Assembly (NCBI GenBank): GCA_947488625.1
Contig: CANKZR010000001.1
Coordinates: 1,922,001 to 1,986,000, forward strand
Length of the DNA: 64,000 nt
Origin: an uncultured Sphingomonadaceae bacterium
GTDB lineage: Bacteria > Pseudomonadota > Alphaproteobacteria > Sphingomonadales > Sphingomonadaceae
Reading direction: 5' to 3'
Part shown: piece by piece, positions 33,738 through 43,700 of the stretch
Position numbering within the stretch: position 1 is the stretch's first letter
Layout: each line of letters opens with the position of its first letter
The notes under the pieces: generated by a model
What the model was told of the DNA's origin: nothing
The model's input: the letters and a program-made list of their open reading frames with translations, nothing else
The model's database searches: none
Made by a program: the position numbers and the translations under genes

Positions 33738-36700
33738 AGGCCGACATCAACGACCTTCCCCTGCTGGCGGTAAAACGCCCGCTGCTGATCGGCGTTCTCA
33801 ACCTGCTGATCGTGCTGGCCGGGCTAGCTGCCTTTTTCGGCGTGGAGGTGCGCGAGCTTCCCAATGTCGACCGCCCCATCGTCTCTGTCAGCGCCAACCT
33901 GCCCGGCGCCGCACCCGAGACCATGGATGCCGAAGTCACCAGCGTGCTGGAAAACGCGGTGGCGCGGGTCAGCGGCGTGCGCGAGATCCGGTCTTCCAGC
34001 GAAGAGAACAACAGCCGTATCCGTGTGGAATTCAATCCGGGCACGAACCTCGACAGCGCGGCGTCCGACGTGCGCGAGGCGGTGTCGCGGGTGACGCGTG
34101 AATTGCCCGACAGGGTAGAACAGGTGCGCGTCGTGAAGGCGGATGCCGATGCGCAGTCCATCCTGACGCTGGCCGTTTCCAGCCGATCCTATGACACCGC
34201 CACGCTGACGCAGATCGTTCAGAACGATATTATTCCCGAACTGCTGACAGCAGAGGGCGTGGCCAGCATCGACGAGTTCGGATCGCGACCGCAGCAACTG
34301 CGCGTGGCCATCGATCCACAACGCCTCAACCGCTTCGGCTTGACGATTTCCGACGTTGCAGAGGCGCTGGAACGCGCGCCTTTCGATGTACCGGTTGGCA
34401 GCTTTCGCAGCGATGCGCAGGAACTGATCGTACGGGCGGAAGCCAATGCCAGCAATCCCGACCTTATCAAGGACGTGGTGATATCGGACAGCACCCGCAT
34501 CGGCGACGTGGCCGAAGCCTATTTCGCACCTGCCGATGCCACCAATTTCGTACGCCTCAATGGCGAACCGATCGTTGGTCTTGGCGTTATCCGGCAGGCG
34601 GGATCGAACACCATTGAGATATCGGATTCGGTGAACGAGGCCGTCGAGGCGGTAAACGCCAGGTTCGACGATCTCGACGTACGCGTGATTTCCGACGATG
34701 CCGATTTCATTCGCACCTCCGTAACAGAGGTGATCATCACCCTGGCCTTCACCATCCTGGTGGTGGTGGTGACGATGCTGTTGTTCTTCGGGTCGATCGG
34801 CCCGACCATTATCCCCAGCACCACGATCCCGGTTGCACTGATGGGCGTGATAGCGGGCGTCTGGCTGATGGGCTTCTCCATCAATCTGCTCACGCTGCTG
34901 GCCCTGGTGCTCGCCACGGGCCTGATCGTGGACGATGCCATCGTCGTGCTCGAAAACGCGCAGCGCCTACAGAACAAGGGTTTTGGCAAACGCGCAGCTG
35001 CTGTGCTTGGCACCCGGCAGGTGTTCTTCGCCGTGGTGGCGACAACGGCAGTGCTGGTCTCGGTGTTCCTGCCTATTTCCTTCCTGCCCTCGCAAGCGGG
35101 GCGATTGTTCCGCGAATTCGGCTTCGTGCTGGCCGTGGCGGTGATCCTGTCATCCTTCGTAGCGCTTTCGCTGGTGCCCGCGCTTGCGGCACGTATCGAC
35201 CTGACCAGCGGCAGCGATGACGGGAAGGCGGGCTTCTTCCGCGATATCGGACGCAAGCTGAATACTCTGGGCGGACACACTCGTGGCTATTATTCGAGAG
35301 GCCTGCATCGCTGCCTTGGCCGCCCATGGCTGACACTCGGCACGTCCGTTGTCGTCGCAGTGGCTGCTGGCCTGCTATACACCACGCTGGAAAACGAACT
35401 CGTGCCGGATGAGGATCGCGGTTCCGTGCGGGTGCGCGCACAGGGGCCGGATGGCGTCGGGCTGGATTTCATGGACCGCGAACTCGACGAGGTAGAAGTG
35501 GTGCTGCAACCGCTGGTGGACGAAGGCCTGATCACCTCCACCCTCTCGATCGTCGGCCGCTACGACCCCAACCGCGTGCAGGTGGAAGCTGAACTGGTTC
35601 CGTGGGAAGACCGCGACATCAGCCAGACCGAAGTCGTGGAGCAATTGCAGGAGCCGCTGTCACGCATTCCGGGGTCGCGCGCGTCCGCCAGCGGTCGCGG
35701 AACGCTCAGCTTTGGGGGCAGCGGAAACGATAGTGTGGAAGTCGCTCTGACAGGCGCGGAATATGATGGCATTTACCAATCGGCGCGCGCGCTGGCCGAA
35801 GCCATAGATCGCGATTCCGATATCCTCTCCAACCCCGACATTTCCTATCAGCCGACCCAGCCGCAGATTTCCATCCAGATCGACCGCCGCAGCGCCGCGG
35901 ATGTCGGCGTGGATTTTGCCGACCTGTCGCAGACCTTGCGCGCAATGGTCGGCGGCTTTGAGGTCGTGGACCTGAACGTGGGCGACCAGTCGATTCCGAT
36001 TTTCCTCACCTCAGAAACCGTTTCCATCAGCAATCCGGAAGACCTGCGCAATCTCTACGTGCGTGGACGAGATGGACAACTTGTGCCGCTTTCCAGCGTT
36101 ACCACGATCGTGGAACAGGGCATCGCGGCCGAGCTCGACCGGACCGCCCAACGCCGCGCAATCGAGGTAGAGACAGCCATCGAACCCGGCGTGACGTTGG
36201 CCGATGCCATCGCCGAGTTGGAGCGGCTGGCAGATGGCAGCGTGGCCGACGACGTCGACCTGATCCTTCAGGGTGAGGCGCAATCGCTGGAGGAAACCGG
36301 CAACGACCTGCTTATGACATACCTGTTCGCCATCATCATCGTCCTGCTGGTACTGGTGGCGCAATTCGAAAGCATAACCAGCGCGCTGGTGGTCATGCTG
36401 ACCGTGCCCTTTGCCCTGGCCGCTGCGGTCTTCGCGCTCTTCATTTCCGGCACCTCGCTCAACATCTATTCGCAGATCGGGCTGGTTATGCTGATCGGCC
36501 TTATGGCCAAGAACGGTATCCTGATCGTGGAATTTGCAGACCAGTTGCGGCAGGAAGGGCGCGACCTTCGCGAAGCCGTGGAAGAGGCCGCGACGATCCG
36601 CCTGCGCCCCATCGCCATGACGCTGATCTCCACCGTGGTTGGCGCCTTGCCCCTTATCCTTGCCAGCGGCGCAGGGGCAGAGGCGCGCCAGTCCATCGGC

Positions 36701-36868
36701 TGGGTGATCTTCGGCGGGCTCGGGATCGCTGCGATCTTCACCCTGTTCCTCACGCCTGTCCTTTACATGGGCATTGCCCGTTTCGGGAAACCCCGCAGCG
36801 TGGATCTGAAACGCGTGCGTGAAGAGATCGAGGGAGCCGACGAAGCTGCGGCGCTTTCCGCCACATGA
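33734..36868 (+). CDS. RND multidrug efflux transporter (HAE-1/AcrB-like)
   Basis: A 1044-residue inner-membrane proton antiporter with 12 TM helices and two large periplasmic loops. The TM4 motif GLIVDDAIVVLENAQR has the paired Asp residues that carry protons. Both halves are complete, and the length equals AcrB (1049). It is coupled on each side by 4-nt ATGA overlaps to its adaptor and outer-membrane channel. It exports amphipathic compounds; the actual substrate is unknown. Confidence 0.96.
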   Translation: MKADINDLPLLAVKRPLLIGVLNLLIVLAGLAAFFGVEVRELPNVDRPIVSVSANLPGAAPETMDAEVTSVLENAVARVSGVREIRSSSEENNSRIRVEFNPGTNLDSAASDVREAVSRVTRELPDRVEQVRVVKADADAQSILTLAVSSRSYDTATLTQIVQNDIIPELLTAEGVASIDEFGSRPQQLRVAIDPQRLNRFGLTISDVAEALERAPFDVPVGSFRSDAQELIVRAEANASNPDLIKDVVISDSTRIGDVAEAYFAPADATNFVRLNGEPIVGLGVIRQAGSNTIEISDSVNEAVEAVNARFDDLDVRVISDDADFIRTSVTEVIITLAFTILVVVVTMLLFFGSIGPTIIPSTTIPVALMGVIAGVWLMGFSINLLTLLALVLATGLIVDDAIVVLENAQRLQNKGFGKRAAAVLGTRQVFFAVVATTAVLVSVFLPISFLPSQAGRLFREFGFVLAVAVILSSFVALSLVPALAARIDLTSGSDDGKAGFFRDIGRKLNTLGGHTRGYYSRGLHRCLGRPWLTLGTSVVVAVAAGLLYTTLENELVPDEDRGSVRVRAQGPDGVGLDFMDRELDEVEVVLQPLVDEGLITSTLSIVGRYDPNRVQVEAELVPWEDRDISQTEVVEQLQEPLSRIPGSRASASGRGTLSFGGSGNDSVEVALTGAEYDGIYQSARALAEAIDRDSDILSNPDISYQPTQPQISIQIDRRSAADVGVDFADLSQTLRAMVGGFEVVDLNVGDQSIPIFLTSETVSISNPEDLRNLYVRGRDGQLVPLSSVTTIVEQGIAAELDRTAQRRAIEVETAIEPGVTLADAIAELERLADGSVADDVDLILQGEAQSLEETGNDLLMTYLFAIIIVLLVLVAQFESITSALVVMLTVPFALAAAVFALFISGTSLNIYSQIGLVMLIGLMAKNGILIVEFADQLRQEGRDLREAVEEAATIRLRPIAMTLISTVVGALPLILASGAGAEARQSIGWVIFGGLGIAAIFTLFLTPVLYMGIARFGKPRSVDLKRVREEIEGADEAAALSAT

Positions 36869-38229
36869 AGTATCCCGCAGTTGCCCTGCTTGCCTCTTCC
36901 ATGGCTCTTTCGGCCTGCGCCGCAACCGTACCGCAGGCACCGGGCCGTTCGGGTATCGAGCTGCCGCCCGCCTTCGCCGCGCAATACCGCCCGCCGCTGG
37001 AGCAGGAGCGCAACTGGTGGGAAGGATTTGACGATCCCCGCCTTAACGAACTGGTGCAACAGGCGCTTGCAGCCAACCTCGATATCGCGGCGACGCGTGA
37101 ACGCCTGCTGGCGTCGCGCGCGTTGCTGCGCGCCGCGCAGGGGGACCGTTTGCCCAATGTCGATGGCGTGGTCGATAGCGGGATAGATGTAACCTCCGGT
37201 GACTCGGGCGATACGTTGTCTGCCGGGGCCGTGGCGCTGTTCGATCCCGATATCTCCGGTCGCCTGTCCGCACAACTCGAAGCTGCGGCTGCGCGCGTGG
37301 CAGCAGCAGACTACCTCGTGGCTGATCGCGAACGCATCGTGGCTGGCGAGGTGGCGCGGCAATACATAGAGTTGCGCCGCACGGGCGAACGCCTCGTCTT
37401 GCTGGATGAATCAACCCAGTTGCAGGAGCAGACACTGCGCATCGTCACCCTGCGCTTCGAGGCGGGCCTTTCCGCCAATCTCGACGTGCGCCGCGCGGCA
37501 GCCGACCTGGCACAGACGCGGGCACAGCGTGGGCTGCTGGAATTGCAACGTTCGCAAGCAGCACACGCGCTGGCCGTGCTGACAGGCGATGTGCCCCGCA
37601 GCGCGCCGCCCGTGCCCGGCGAAGCCATCGGCGTTCCTTCATTCGAAGGGGGACCGGCGCTGGGCGTCCCGGCAGACTTGTTGCGCCGCCGCCCGGACCT
37701 GCTGGTTGCCGAGGCGGACCTGGTTGAAGCGGCCGCCAATGTCGGCATTGAACGGGCGGACCTGCTCCCCTCCCTCGCTCTGACGGGTCGCGTGCTGGTG
37801 GGTGACGGCACTTTCTCCGGTATCCTGTCCGATTTCCTCGGCAGCCTGGGCGCCTCACTGGACCTGCCGTTCTTCGACGGGGGCAGCCGGCGCGCAGAGG
37901 TGGATGCGGCGCAATTCGAACTTCAGGCCCGGTTCCTCGAATACCGTCAGGCGGTACTGGAAGTGATGGGCGAGGTAGAAAATTCGCTGGTCGCCATTCA
38001 GGCGTTTTCGGATCGCAACACCGATCTGGCGCAGGCCATTACCGAAAGCGAGCGGGCTTTCGAACAGTCCAATGCGCTCTACCGCGAAGGATTGGCCAGC
38101 CTGTTCGACGTGCTGGATTCGCAGCGCCAGCTTATCAGCAGCCGCCAATCGCTGATCGACAGCGAAGCCGCACTCGCAACCTCGCTTGTTGACCTGTATT
38201 CCGCCATTGGCGCGGCAGAGGCAATATAG
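36865..38229 (+). CDS. NodT-type outer-membrane efflux lipoprotein (TolC family)
   Basis: A 454-residue outer-membrane factor. The lipobox (ALSAC, Cys at residue 18) marks the NodT/OprM lipoprotein branch. The N-terminal motif WWEGFDDPRLNELVQQALAANLDI and two coiled-coil OEP repeats (about 60-250 and 260-445) are standard. It completes the tripartite pump with the preceding genes. The ATG overlaps the pump stop. Confidence 0.95.
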   Translation: MKYPAVALLASSMALSACAATVPQAPGRSGIELPPAFAAQYRPPLEQERNWWEGFDDPRLNELVQQALAANLDIAATRERLLASRALLRAAQGDRLPNVDGVVDSGIDVTSGDSGDTLSAGAVALFDPDISGRLSAQLEAAAARVAAADYLVADRERIVAGEVARQYIELRRTGERLVLLDESTQLQEQTLRIVTLRFEAGLSANLDVRRAAADLAQTRAQRGLLELQRSQAAHALAVLTGDVPRSAPPVPGEAIGVPSFEGGPALGVPADLLRRRPDLLVAEADLVEAAANVGIERADLLPSLALTGRVLVGDGTFSGILSDFLGSLGASLDLPFFDGGSRRAEVDAAQFELQARFLEYRQAVLEVMGEVENSLVAIQAFSDRNTDLAQAITESERAFEQSNALYREGLASLFDVLDSQRQLISSRQSLIDSEAALATSLVDLYSAIGAAEAI

Positions 38230-38267
38230 GCGAAGGCGTGTGATGCGCGTCCCACATCACGCTTTGC
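38230..38267 (+). promoter_or_regulatory. Bulged hairpin after the RND operon
   Basis: GCGAAG-CG-TGATG can pair with CATCA-CG-CTTTGC if a G and a TG bulge out, giving about 13 pairs around a 9-nt loop. It sits directly after the outer-membrane factor stop. Without a U-tract it is not a convincing intrinsic terminator; it may stabilise the operon's 3' end. Confidence 0.3.
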
Positions 38268-38316
38268 CGGCCACTCAATTCATCGTACTGCCATGCACAC
38301 CAACTAACCGGGTATC

Positions 38317-39138
38317 ATGATCAAGAAACTTGCCATCGCATCCGCCCTCGCCGGTATCGGCCTCAGCACGCCTGCATCTGCATGGGGGCCAATCGGGCAC
38401 CGTGTCAGCGCGCAGATTGCAGAGGACAACATCAGCGGGAAAACCCGCGCAGAGATTGCCGGGATACTGGGGCATGAAGGCTTGCCCGAAGCCAGTACCT
38501 GGCCTGATGAAGAACGCTCCAACCCGGTGCAGTTCTGGCAGGAAACCGCCTCACCCTTCCACTATGTCACGCTGCCACCGGGCGTGGGCGTGGAAAGTCT
38601 AGCGCACCCGCCCGAGGGCGATGCCCTCACCGCGCTGGACGGTTTCACCGCCACTCTGCGCGATGATGGCGCATCGCAAGAGGACAAGGCGCTCGCGCTG
38701 CGCTTCATCGTGCATATCGTGTCGGACCTTCATCAACCGCTTCATGCGGGCGACGGCACCGACCGGGGCGGCAACGATTTCATCACCGACTGGTTCGACA
38801 ACACCACAAACCTGCACTGGGTGTGGGATGAAGGGATGATCCTGCGCCAGCAACTGTCGTACAGCGAATATGTCGCACGGCTGGAGCGCCGGATCGGACC
38901 GGAAGAAACCATCGGTTGGTGGGATGCCGATCCCGCCACATGGGTTGCCGAAAGCGCCCAATTACGCGACCGTATCTATCCAACGACAGGCGGCGAAGCG
39001 GTCGAAGGAACACCGGAAAGCCCGGCAGTCATCGGCTATCGCTACCATTGGAACTGGATGCCGGTAGCAGAGGAACGCCTGGCCCAGTCGGGCATTCGAC
39101 TTGCAGCCTATCTCGACCGGGTATTCGGCGACGAGTAA
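38317..39138 (+). CDS. Secreted S1/P1-type zinc nuclease
   Basis: A 273-residue protein whose Sec signal peptide is predicted to be cut at TPASA/WGPIGH. The new N-terminal Trp is a conserved zinc ligand of this family, so correct processing is needed for activity. Other ligand motifs are visible: HRVSAQIAE, ASTWPDE, FHYV, HIVSDLHQPLHAGDGTDRGGNDF and NLHWVWDEG. These enzymes cut single-stranded DNA and RNA to 5'-nucleotides and can have 3'-nucleotidase activity. The periplasmic or extracellular location fits scavenging of nucleic acids, in line with the nucleoside genes downstream. Confidence 0.94.
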   Translation: MIKKLAIASALAGIGLSTPASAWGPIGHRVSAQIAEDNISGKTRAEIAGILGHEGLPEASTWPDEERSNPVQFWQETASPFHYVTLPPGVGVESLAHPPEGDALTALDGFTATLRDDGASQEDKALALRFIVHIVSDLHQPLHAGDGTDRGGNDFITDWFDNTTNLHWVWDEGMILRQQLSYSEYVARLERRIGPEETIGWWDADPATWVAESAQLRDRIYPTTGGEAVEGTPESPAVIGYRYHWNWMPVAEERLAQSGIRLAAYLDRVFGDE

Positions 39139-39180
39139 CTGACTTTACGGGCCAGCGAGGCCCGGACACACGGAGAATTT

Positions 39181-40635
39181 GTGACGACGACTATCGCTGA
39201 AATCGACGGCATTCTGGACCAGCTCGAAGCTATCTCGGATGCCTCCCGTGAAAATCTCGTCACGGCGCTGCACAGCTACGCCGAAACCCGTGTTCCGCCC
39301 GACCCGCAAGGCCGCGCCAACGGTAACTTTGCATACCCGCAACTGACGCTGCATTTCGCAAGTGACGAAGGACTGGAACATCCCGCGCGCTCCTACGCCA
39401 GGCTGAACCAGGCGGGCACCTATTCCAGTTCCATCGCCGAACCGCGGCTGTTCCGTCCCTATCTGAAAGAGCAGCTGGAAGCGCTGGTGGCCGATTACGA
39501 CGTGGAGATTTCCGTCAGCCGGTCCACCGACGAAATTCCCTATCAATATGTTCTGGATGGCGACACGCTGGACTTGCGGCAGGCCGCCAGTGCCGACCTT
39601 ACGCGGCATTTCCCGGCGTCCGATCTTGTCAGGATCGGTGACGAGGTCGTGGACGGTACGTGGGTGCAAGGCGCGAATGAAAGCCGACCGCTTTCCTTGT
39701 TCGATGCGCTGCGCACCGATTTCAGCCTCGCCCGCCTGCGCCACTATTCGGGCACCCCGGCCGATCATGTGCAGCGCTATGTGCTGTTCACCAACTATAT
39801 CCGCTATGTCGAGGAGTTCATCGACTTTGCACTGGAACAGCTTGCCGATCCGGACAGCCGTTACGAGCGGTTTTCCGCGCCGGGCGTGGTGATCGAAGCG
39901 GATGACCTGGAAGGCGCGCGCGAGCGGGTTACCGCCGGCACCTGGCGCAAGCACCAGATGCCCGCATACCACCTGGTGGCGAAGGACAATTCCGGCATCA
40001 CGCTGGTGAACATCGGTGTCGGCCCCTCCAACGCGAAAACGATCTGCGACCATATTGCCGTGCTGCGGCCCGAAGTCTGGCTGATGATCGGCCATTGCGG
40101 CGGACTGCGGCCCAGCCAGACCATCGGCGACTACGTCTTGGCCCATGCCTACCTGCGGGATGACAATGTGCTGGATAGCGCGATCCCGCCGGAAATTCCC
40201 ATTCCGCCAATTGCCGAAGTGCAGACCGCCATGTTCAAGGCCGCGCGCAGGATCACCGGTGACAGTGACGAGCAACTGAAGAGGCGGCTGCGCACCGGCA
40301 CGGTGGTGACGACCGACGATCGCAACTGGGAGCTGCACTTCACCCGCTCCGCCCTGCGTTTCAACCAGAGCCGCGCTGTGGCTATCGACATGGAATCGGC
40401 CACAGTGGCCACACAAGGCTATCGCTTTCGCGTGCCCTACGGCACGCTTTTGTGCGTGTCGGACAAACCGTTGCACGGCGAGATCAAGCTGCCGGGACAG
40501 GCCAATGCCTTCTACGAACGCTCCATCAGTCAGCACTTGCGGATAGGTATCGAAACGCTCGATTTGCTCAGCCAGGCGAAGGGCAGTTTCCACAGCCGCA
40601 AGCTACGCAGCTTCGACGAACCGCCGCTGCGCTGA
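39181..40635 (+). CDS. amn: AMP nucleosidase
   Basis: A 484-residue cytosolic enzyme splitting AMP into adenine and ribose-5-phosphate. The N-terminal domain (about 1-200) is the Amn-specific regulatory part; the C-terminal domain has a nucleoside-phosphorylase fold with LMIGHCGGLRPSQTIGDYVLAHAY and AIDMESATVATQGYRFRVPYGTLLCVSDKPLHGE. Length agrees with E. coli Amn (484). The GTG at 39181 follows GGAG. A strong bidirectional terminator follows. Possible use of phosphonucleosides from scavenging is inferred from the neighbouring nuclease. Confidence 0.95.
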   Translation: MTTTIAEIDGILDQLEAISDASRENLVTALHSYAETRVPPDPQGRANGNFAYPQLTLHFASDEGLEHPARSYARLNQAGTYSSSIAEPRLFRPYLKEQLEALVADYDVEISVSRSTDEIPYQYVLDGDTLDLRQAASADLTRHFPASDLVRIGDEVVDGTWVQGANESRPLSLFDALRTDFSLARLRHYSGTPADHVQRYVLFTNYIRYVEEFIDFALEQLADPDSRYERFSAPGVVIEADDLEGARERVTAGTWRKHQMPAYHLVAKDNSGITLVNIGVGPSNAKTICDHIAVLRPEVWLMIGHCGGLRPSQTIGDYVLAHAYLRDDNVLDSAIPPEIPIPPIAEVQTAMFKAARRITGDSDEQLKRRLRTGTVVTTDDRNWELHFTRSALRFNQSRAVAIDMESATVATQGYRFRVPYGTLLCVSDKPLHGEIKLPGQANAFYERSISQHLRIGIETLDLLSQAKGSFHSRKLRSFDEPPLR

Positions 40636-40671
40636 TCGACGCAAGCCCTCAATCCCGACATACACAAAAAA

Positions 40672-40699
40672 GCGGCGGCGTTTCCCCAAACGCCGCCGC
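40672..40699. terminator. Bidirectional intrinsic terminator (amn / TonB receptor)
   Basis: A perfect 12-bp stem (GCGGCGGCGTTT with AAACGCCGCCGC) around a CCCC loop, flanked by an A-run (40665-40671) and a T-run (40702-40707). It works on both strands between convergent amn and the TonB-dependent receptor gene. The strongest intrinsic terminator I see in the window. Confidence 0.93.
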
Positions 40700-40728
40700 C
40701 CTTTTTTGTGACGAACTTTACGGGTGCC

Positions 40729-43700
40729 CTAGAACTCGTAGCGGGCACCGATCTGAATGCGCCAGATCGACGATGTCGTGCTGACGAAGTTCTGATCGTC
40801 CGGGTTGAAGTCGGAAATGATGTACCGGCCCTCGGAGTCCACACCACCATCAACCAGATCGACGAAATCACCGCGAGCGCGCGAGACGTTCCAGCTATCG
40901 TCAAGGAAGTTCAGGAAGTTGTCGAAATCCATGAACAGCTCGATACGGTCGTCCGTGATCCCGGCAAAATGAGCCGGACCCGGAATTTCCTGGCTGAGGC
41001 GAAGGTCCAGATCGAAGAACCAGTCGTTGCGGCAGGAATTGCGTTCGATCGACTGACCGGCGGTGAAATCGCAACCGCTTTCGTTCACGTAATCCACCAG
41101 TTCGCTGACTGCGGACGCATCGGACAGCGGTGATACGAAAGGATCACCAGCGCCCGTTGGCACGTAAAGCAACGCGTTGTCGCTACCCGACGAGCTGTCG
41201 TTGAACACGCCGCCACCATCGAAGGTGAGCGAGTAGGGACGACCCGAACGCGCCACGAAGATGAAGCCCAGCTGGGTATCATAATCCTGAATGAACTGCT
41301 CGCGCAGGTTCACGGCCATGGTCAGGTTGTGGCGGGTTTCGTTGTTCGACGTGCTGATCGCCGGGTCCTGCCGGTCGAACGCAGCCGTAACGTCGTAGCT
41401 GGACGTTGCCGTCGAGCTGCCGTTGTTGCGGTTGTTGTTCGATTCGGTCCACGCGTAGCCAAAGTTCATGTCGACGCGTCCACCCGAGGTGAACAGACCG
41501 CCGTCGAAGCCCTTCGACAGCAACAGCGAGACGACGTGGCTGTCGTAGCTCGGGCCGTTGGTCAGCTGGATTTCGTCGTCGCGGCGCGTGTTGAAGCACG
41601 CGGCGCTAAGGTTGCTGTACACCGGCGGGGTGCCACCCGTGCCCTGCAGTTCTGCACCACACCCTGCGTTGGAAGGATCAATCGCTGCGTAGATCGGACG
41701 ACCGTCCACGGTGAAACCGCCAATGCCACGCGACGGGTTCGGCGTCTGCGACAGGTCGACGAAGTTCAGCGTGTCGACAAAGCGGCTGTAGATGTAATCC
41801 AGGTTCAGCGACCAGTCGCTGAAGAAACCGCCCTGCGTGCCGAACTGCGTGGCAAGGCCAAGGTTGCCGCGCCACACGCTCGGCAGCGTGAAGTTCGGAT
41901 CGGTGGATTGCGTGTCGGCCAGGCCCGCACCGGCGGTCGCCTGTGCATCGGCCAGCGCACAAGCGGGGATTCCGCTGAACGAACCGCCCGAAAGCACGTT
42001 GAAGTTGCCGTCGGCATCCAGCAGTCCGTCGCAAGCGTCGGAAAAGGTATCGCCATTGGCATAGCTGAACCCGTTGTTGGAGAAGGCATTCGAGAAATAG
42101 ACGACCGGATCGCCGCCGGAGAAGCGACCAACGCCCGCGGTGAAGCGAGTGTTGTAGAAGAACCCGTCGTTGTCGAATTCATAGTCCAGCGCAAAGCGCG
42201 GCAGCCACAGCGTGGGCAGATCGTCGAACGACACTGCATTGCTGAAGCCGTAGCGGTCGGCGAAGTTCGGGTTATCGCGCGGGGCATCGCCATCGTAGAA
42301 CTGCACGCGCAGACCGGCGGTCAGCGTGAGGTTCAGGTTCGCCTGCCAGCTATCCTGTGCATAGAGCGAGATGATGCGGCGATTGAAGGTAGCCGCCGTT
42401 TCATTGATGTCGCCGCTTGGTGTCTGGGCGATGGTGGCACCGCCAAGCGCGCCGCTTGCCAGATCGTCAGCACCGCCGAACACACTGGAGAAGCCGCCGC
42501 TGGCGACCACGCCGTTGGCGAAATCGTCGAGGTTGCGGAAGAAGATGGTGCCGGTCGCGTTGATGGCGAACAGGTTGTAGACTTCCAGATCGTTGAGATC
42601 AGCGCCGAACTTGAAGTCGTGATCGCCCGGCGTCCAGTTCACCTGGAACTTGGCCTGGTCGGTCTGCGTCTCCAGCGCGTTGGCGGAGCGGAAGATGCCC
42701 GGACCGGTGGCGAGGAGGCCGTTCTGACCTTCGGGAATAAGGCCGTTCGTTGCATTGGGCACACCCACCACCAGGCGGACAGTCGGGTTTTCGGACTGGG
42801 CTTCACCGAAGCCGACCGGACCCTGCACGTCCGAAACATCGGAGCGGCTGAGGCGCACCTCGGTGGAAAGATCGTCGCTCCACTGCGAGAACAGGCGCGC
42901 CGAATAGTAATCGGAAATCGTGCCTTCGTCCTCGAAGCTGTTGAGGCCGGTCAATTCCTGCGAACCGGTGTCGCTTTCGACATTGGTTTCTTCCAGACGC
43001 TGATAGGTGGCTTCGAAACGGTGATCGTCGGTGATCACGGCGTCGAGACGGCCGAAATAGCGCACCGAACTTTCAGGCAGGGTGGTTGGGTAGCCGCCAA
43101 TGTCCTGGCCATACTGGCTGGAGGCGATCTCTGCGAAGCGATCGAACTGGTCCTGCGTCACGAAGTTGGCTTCGTTGGCAAAGCCAGAACCGAAAGGTCC
43201 GAAATCGTTGGCAGAGCCAAGGTCGGTTTCTTCATAGGCAGCCGAGAAGAACAGGCGATCGGGCACGATCGGACCGGAGAGCGTGGCACCCCAGCGCTTT
43301 TCCTCGAAATCGTCGACGATGTTGGGTGTACCGTCGATCGAATCGCCGCGCAGGTCTGCGTTGCGGAAGGCGTAGAACGCACTGCCATGGAATTCGTTCT
43401 GGCCCGCTTTGGTGACCACGTTCACGAGGCAGCCCGTGAACTCGGAATATTCCACGTCGAACGGCGCAAATTCCACCGAGGTCGCGCCGATGGCATCGAA
43501 CGGCAGCGGCAGCGCGTTACGTGCAGCGAACGGCGTACCATTGAGACCGAAGACGTCGGCCTGGATTACGCCATCCACGGTAAAAGTGTTGGAGCGATCG
43601 TTGCCACCAAGGCAGGAAATGCGATCCACTTCATTGGCACGGTCGAGGCTGACGCGCGGATCGATGCGGATGATGTCGCGGATATCGCGGGTGATGGACG

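Noticed and set aside
38230-38267. Terminator after the RND operon
   Set aside because: A hairpin exists but needs two bulges and has no U-tract; kept only as a low-confidence structure.
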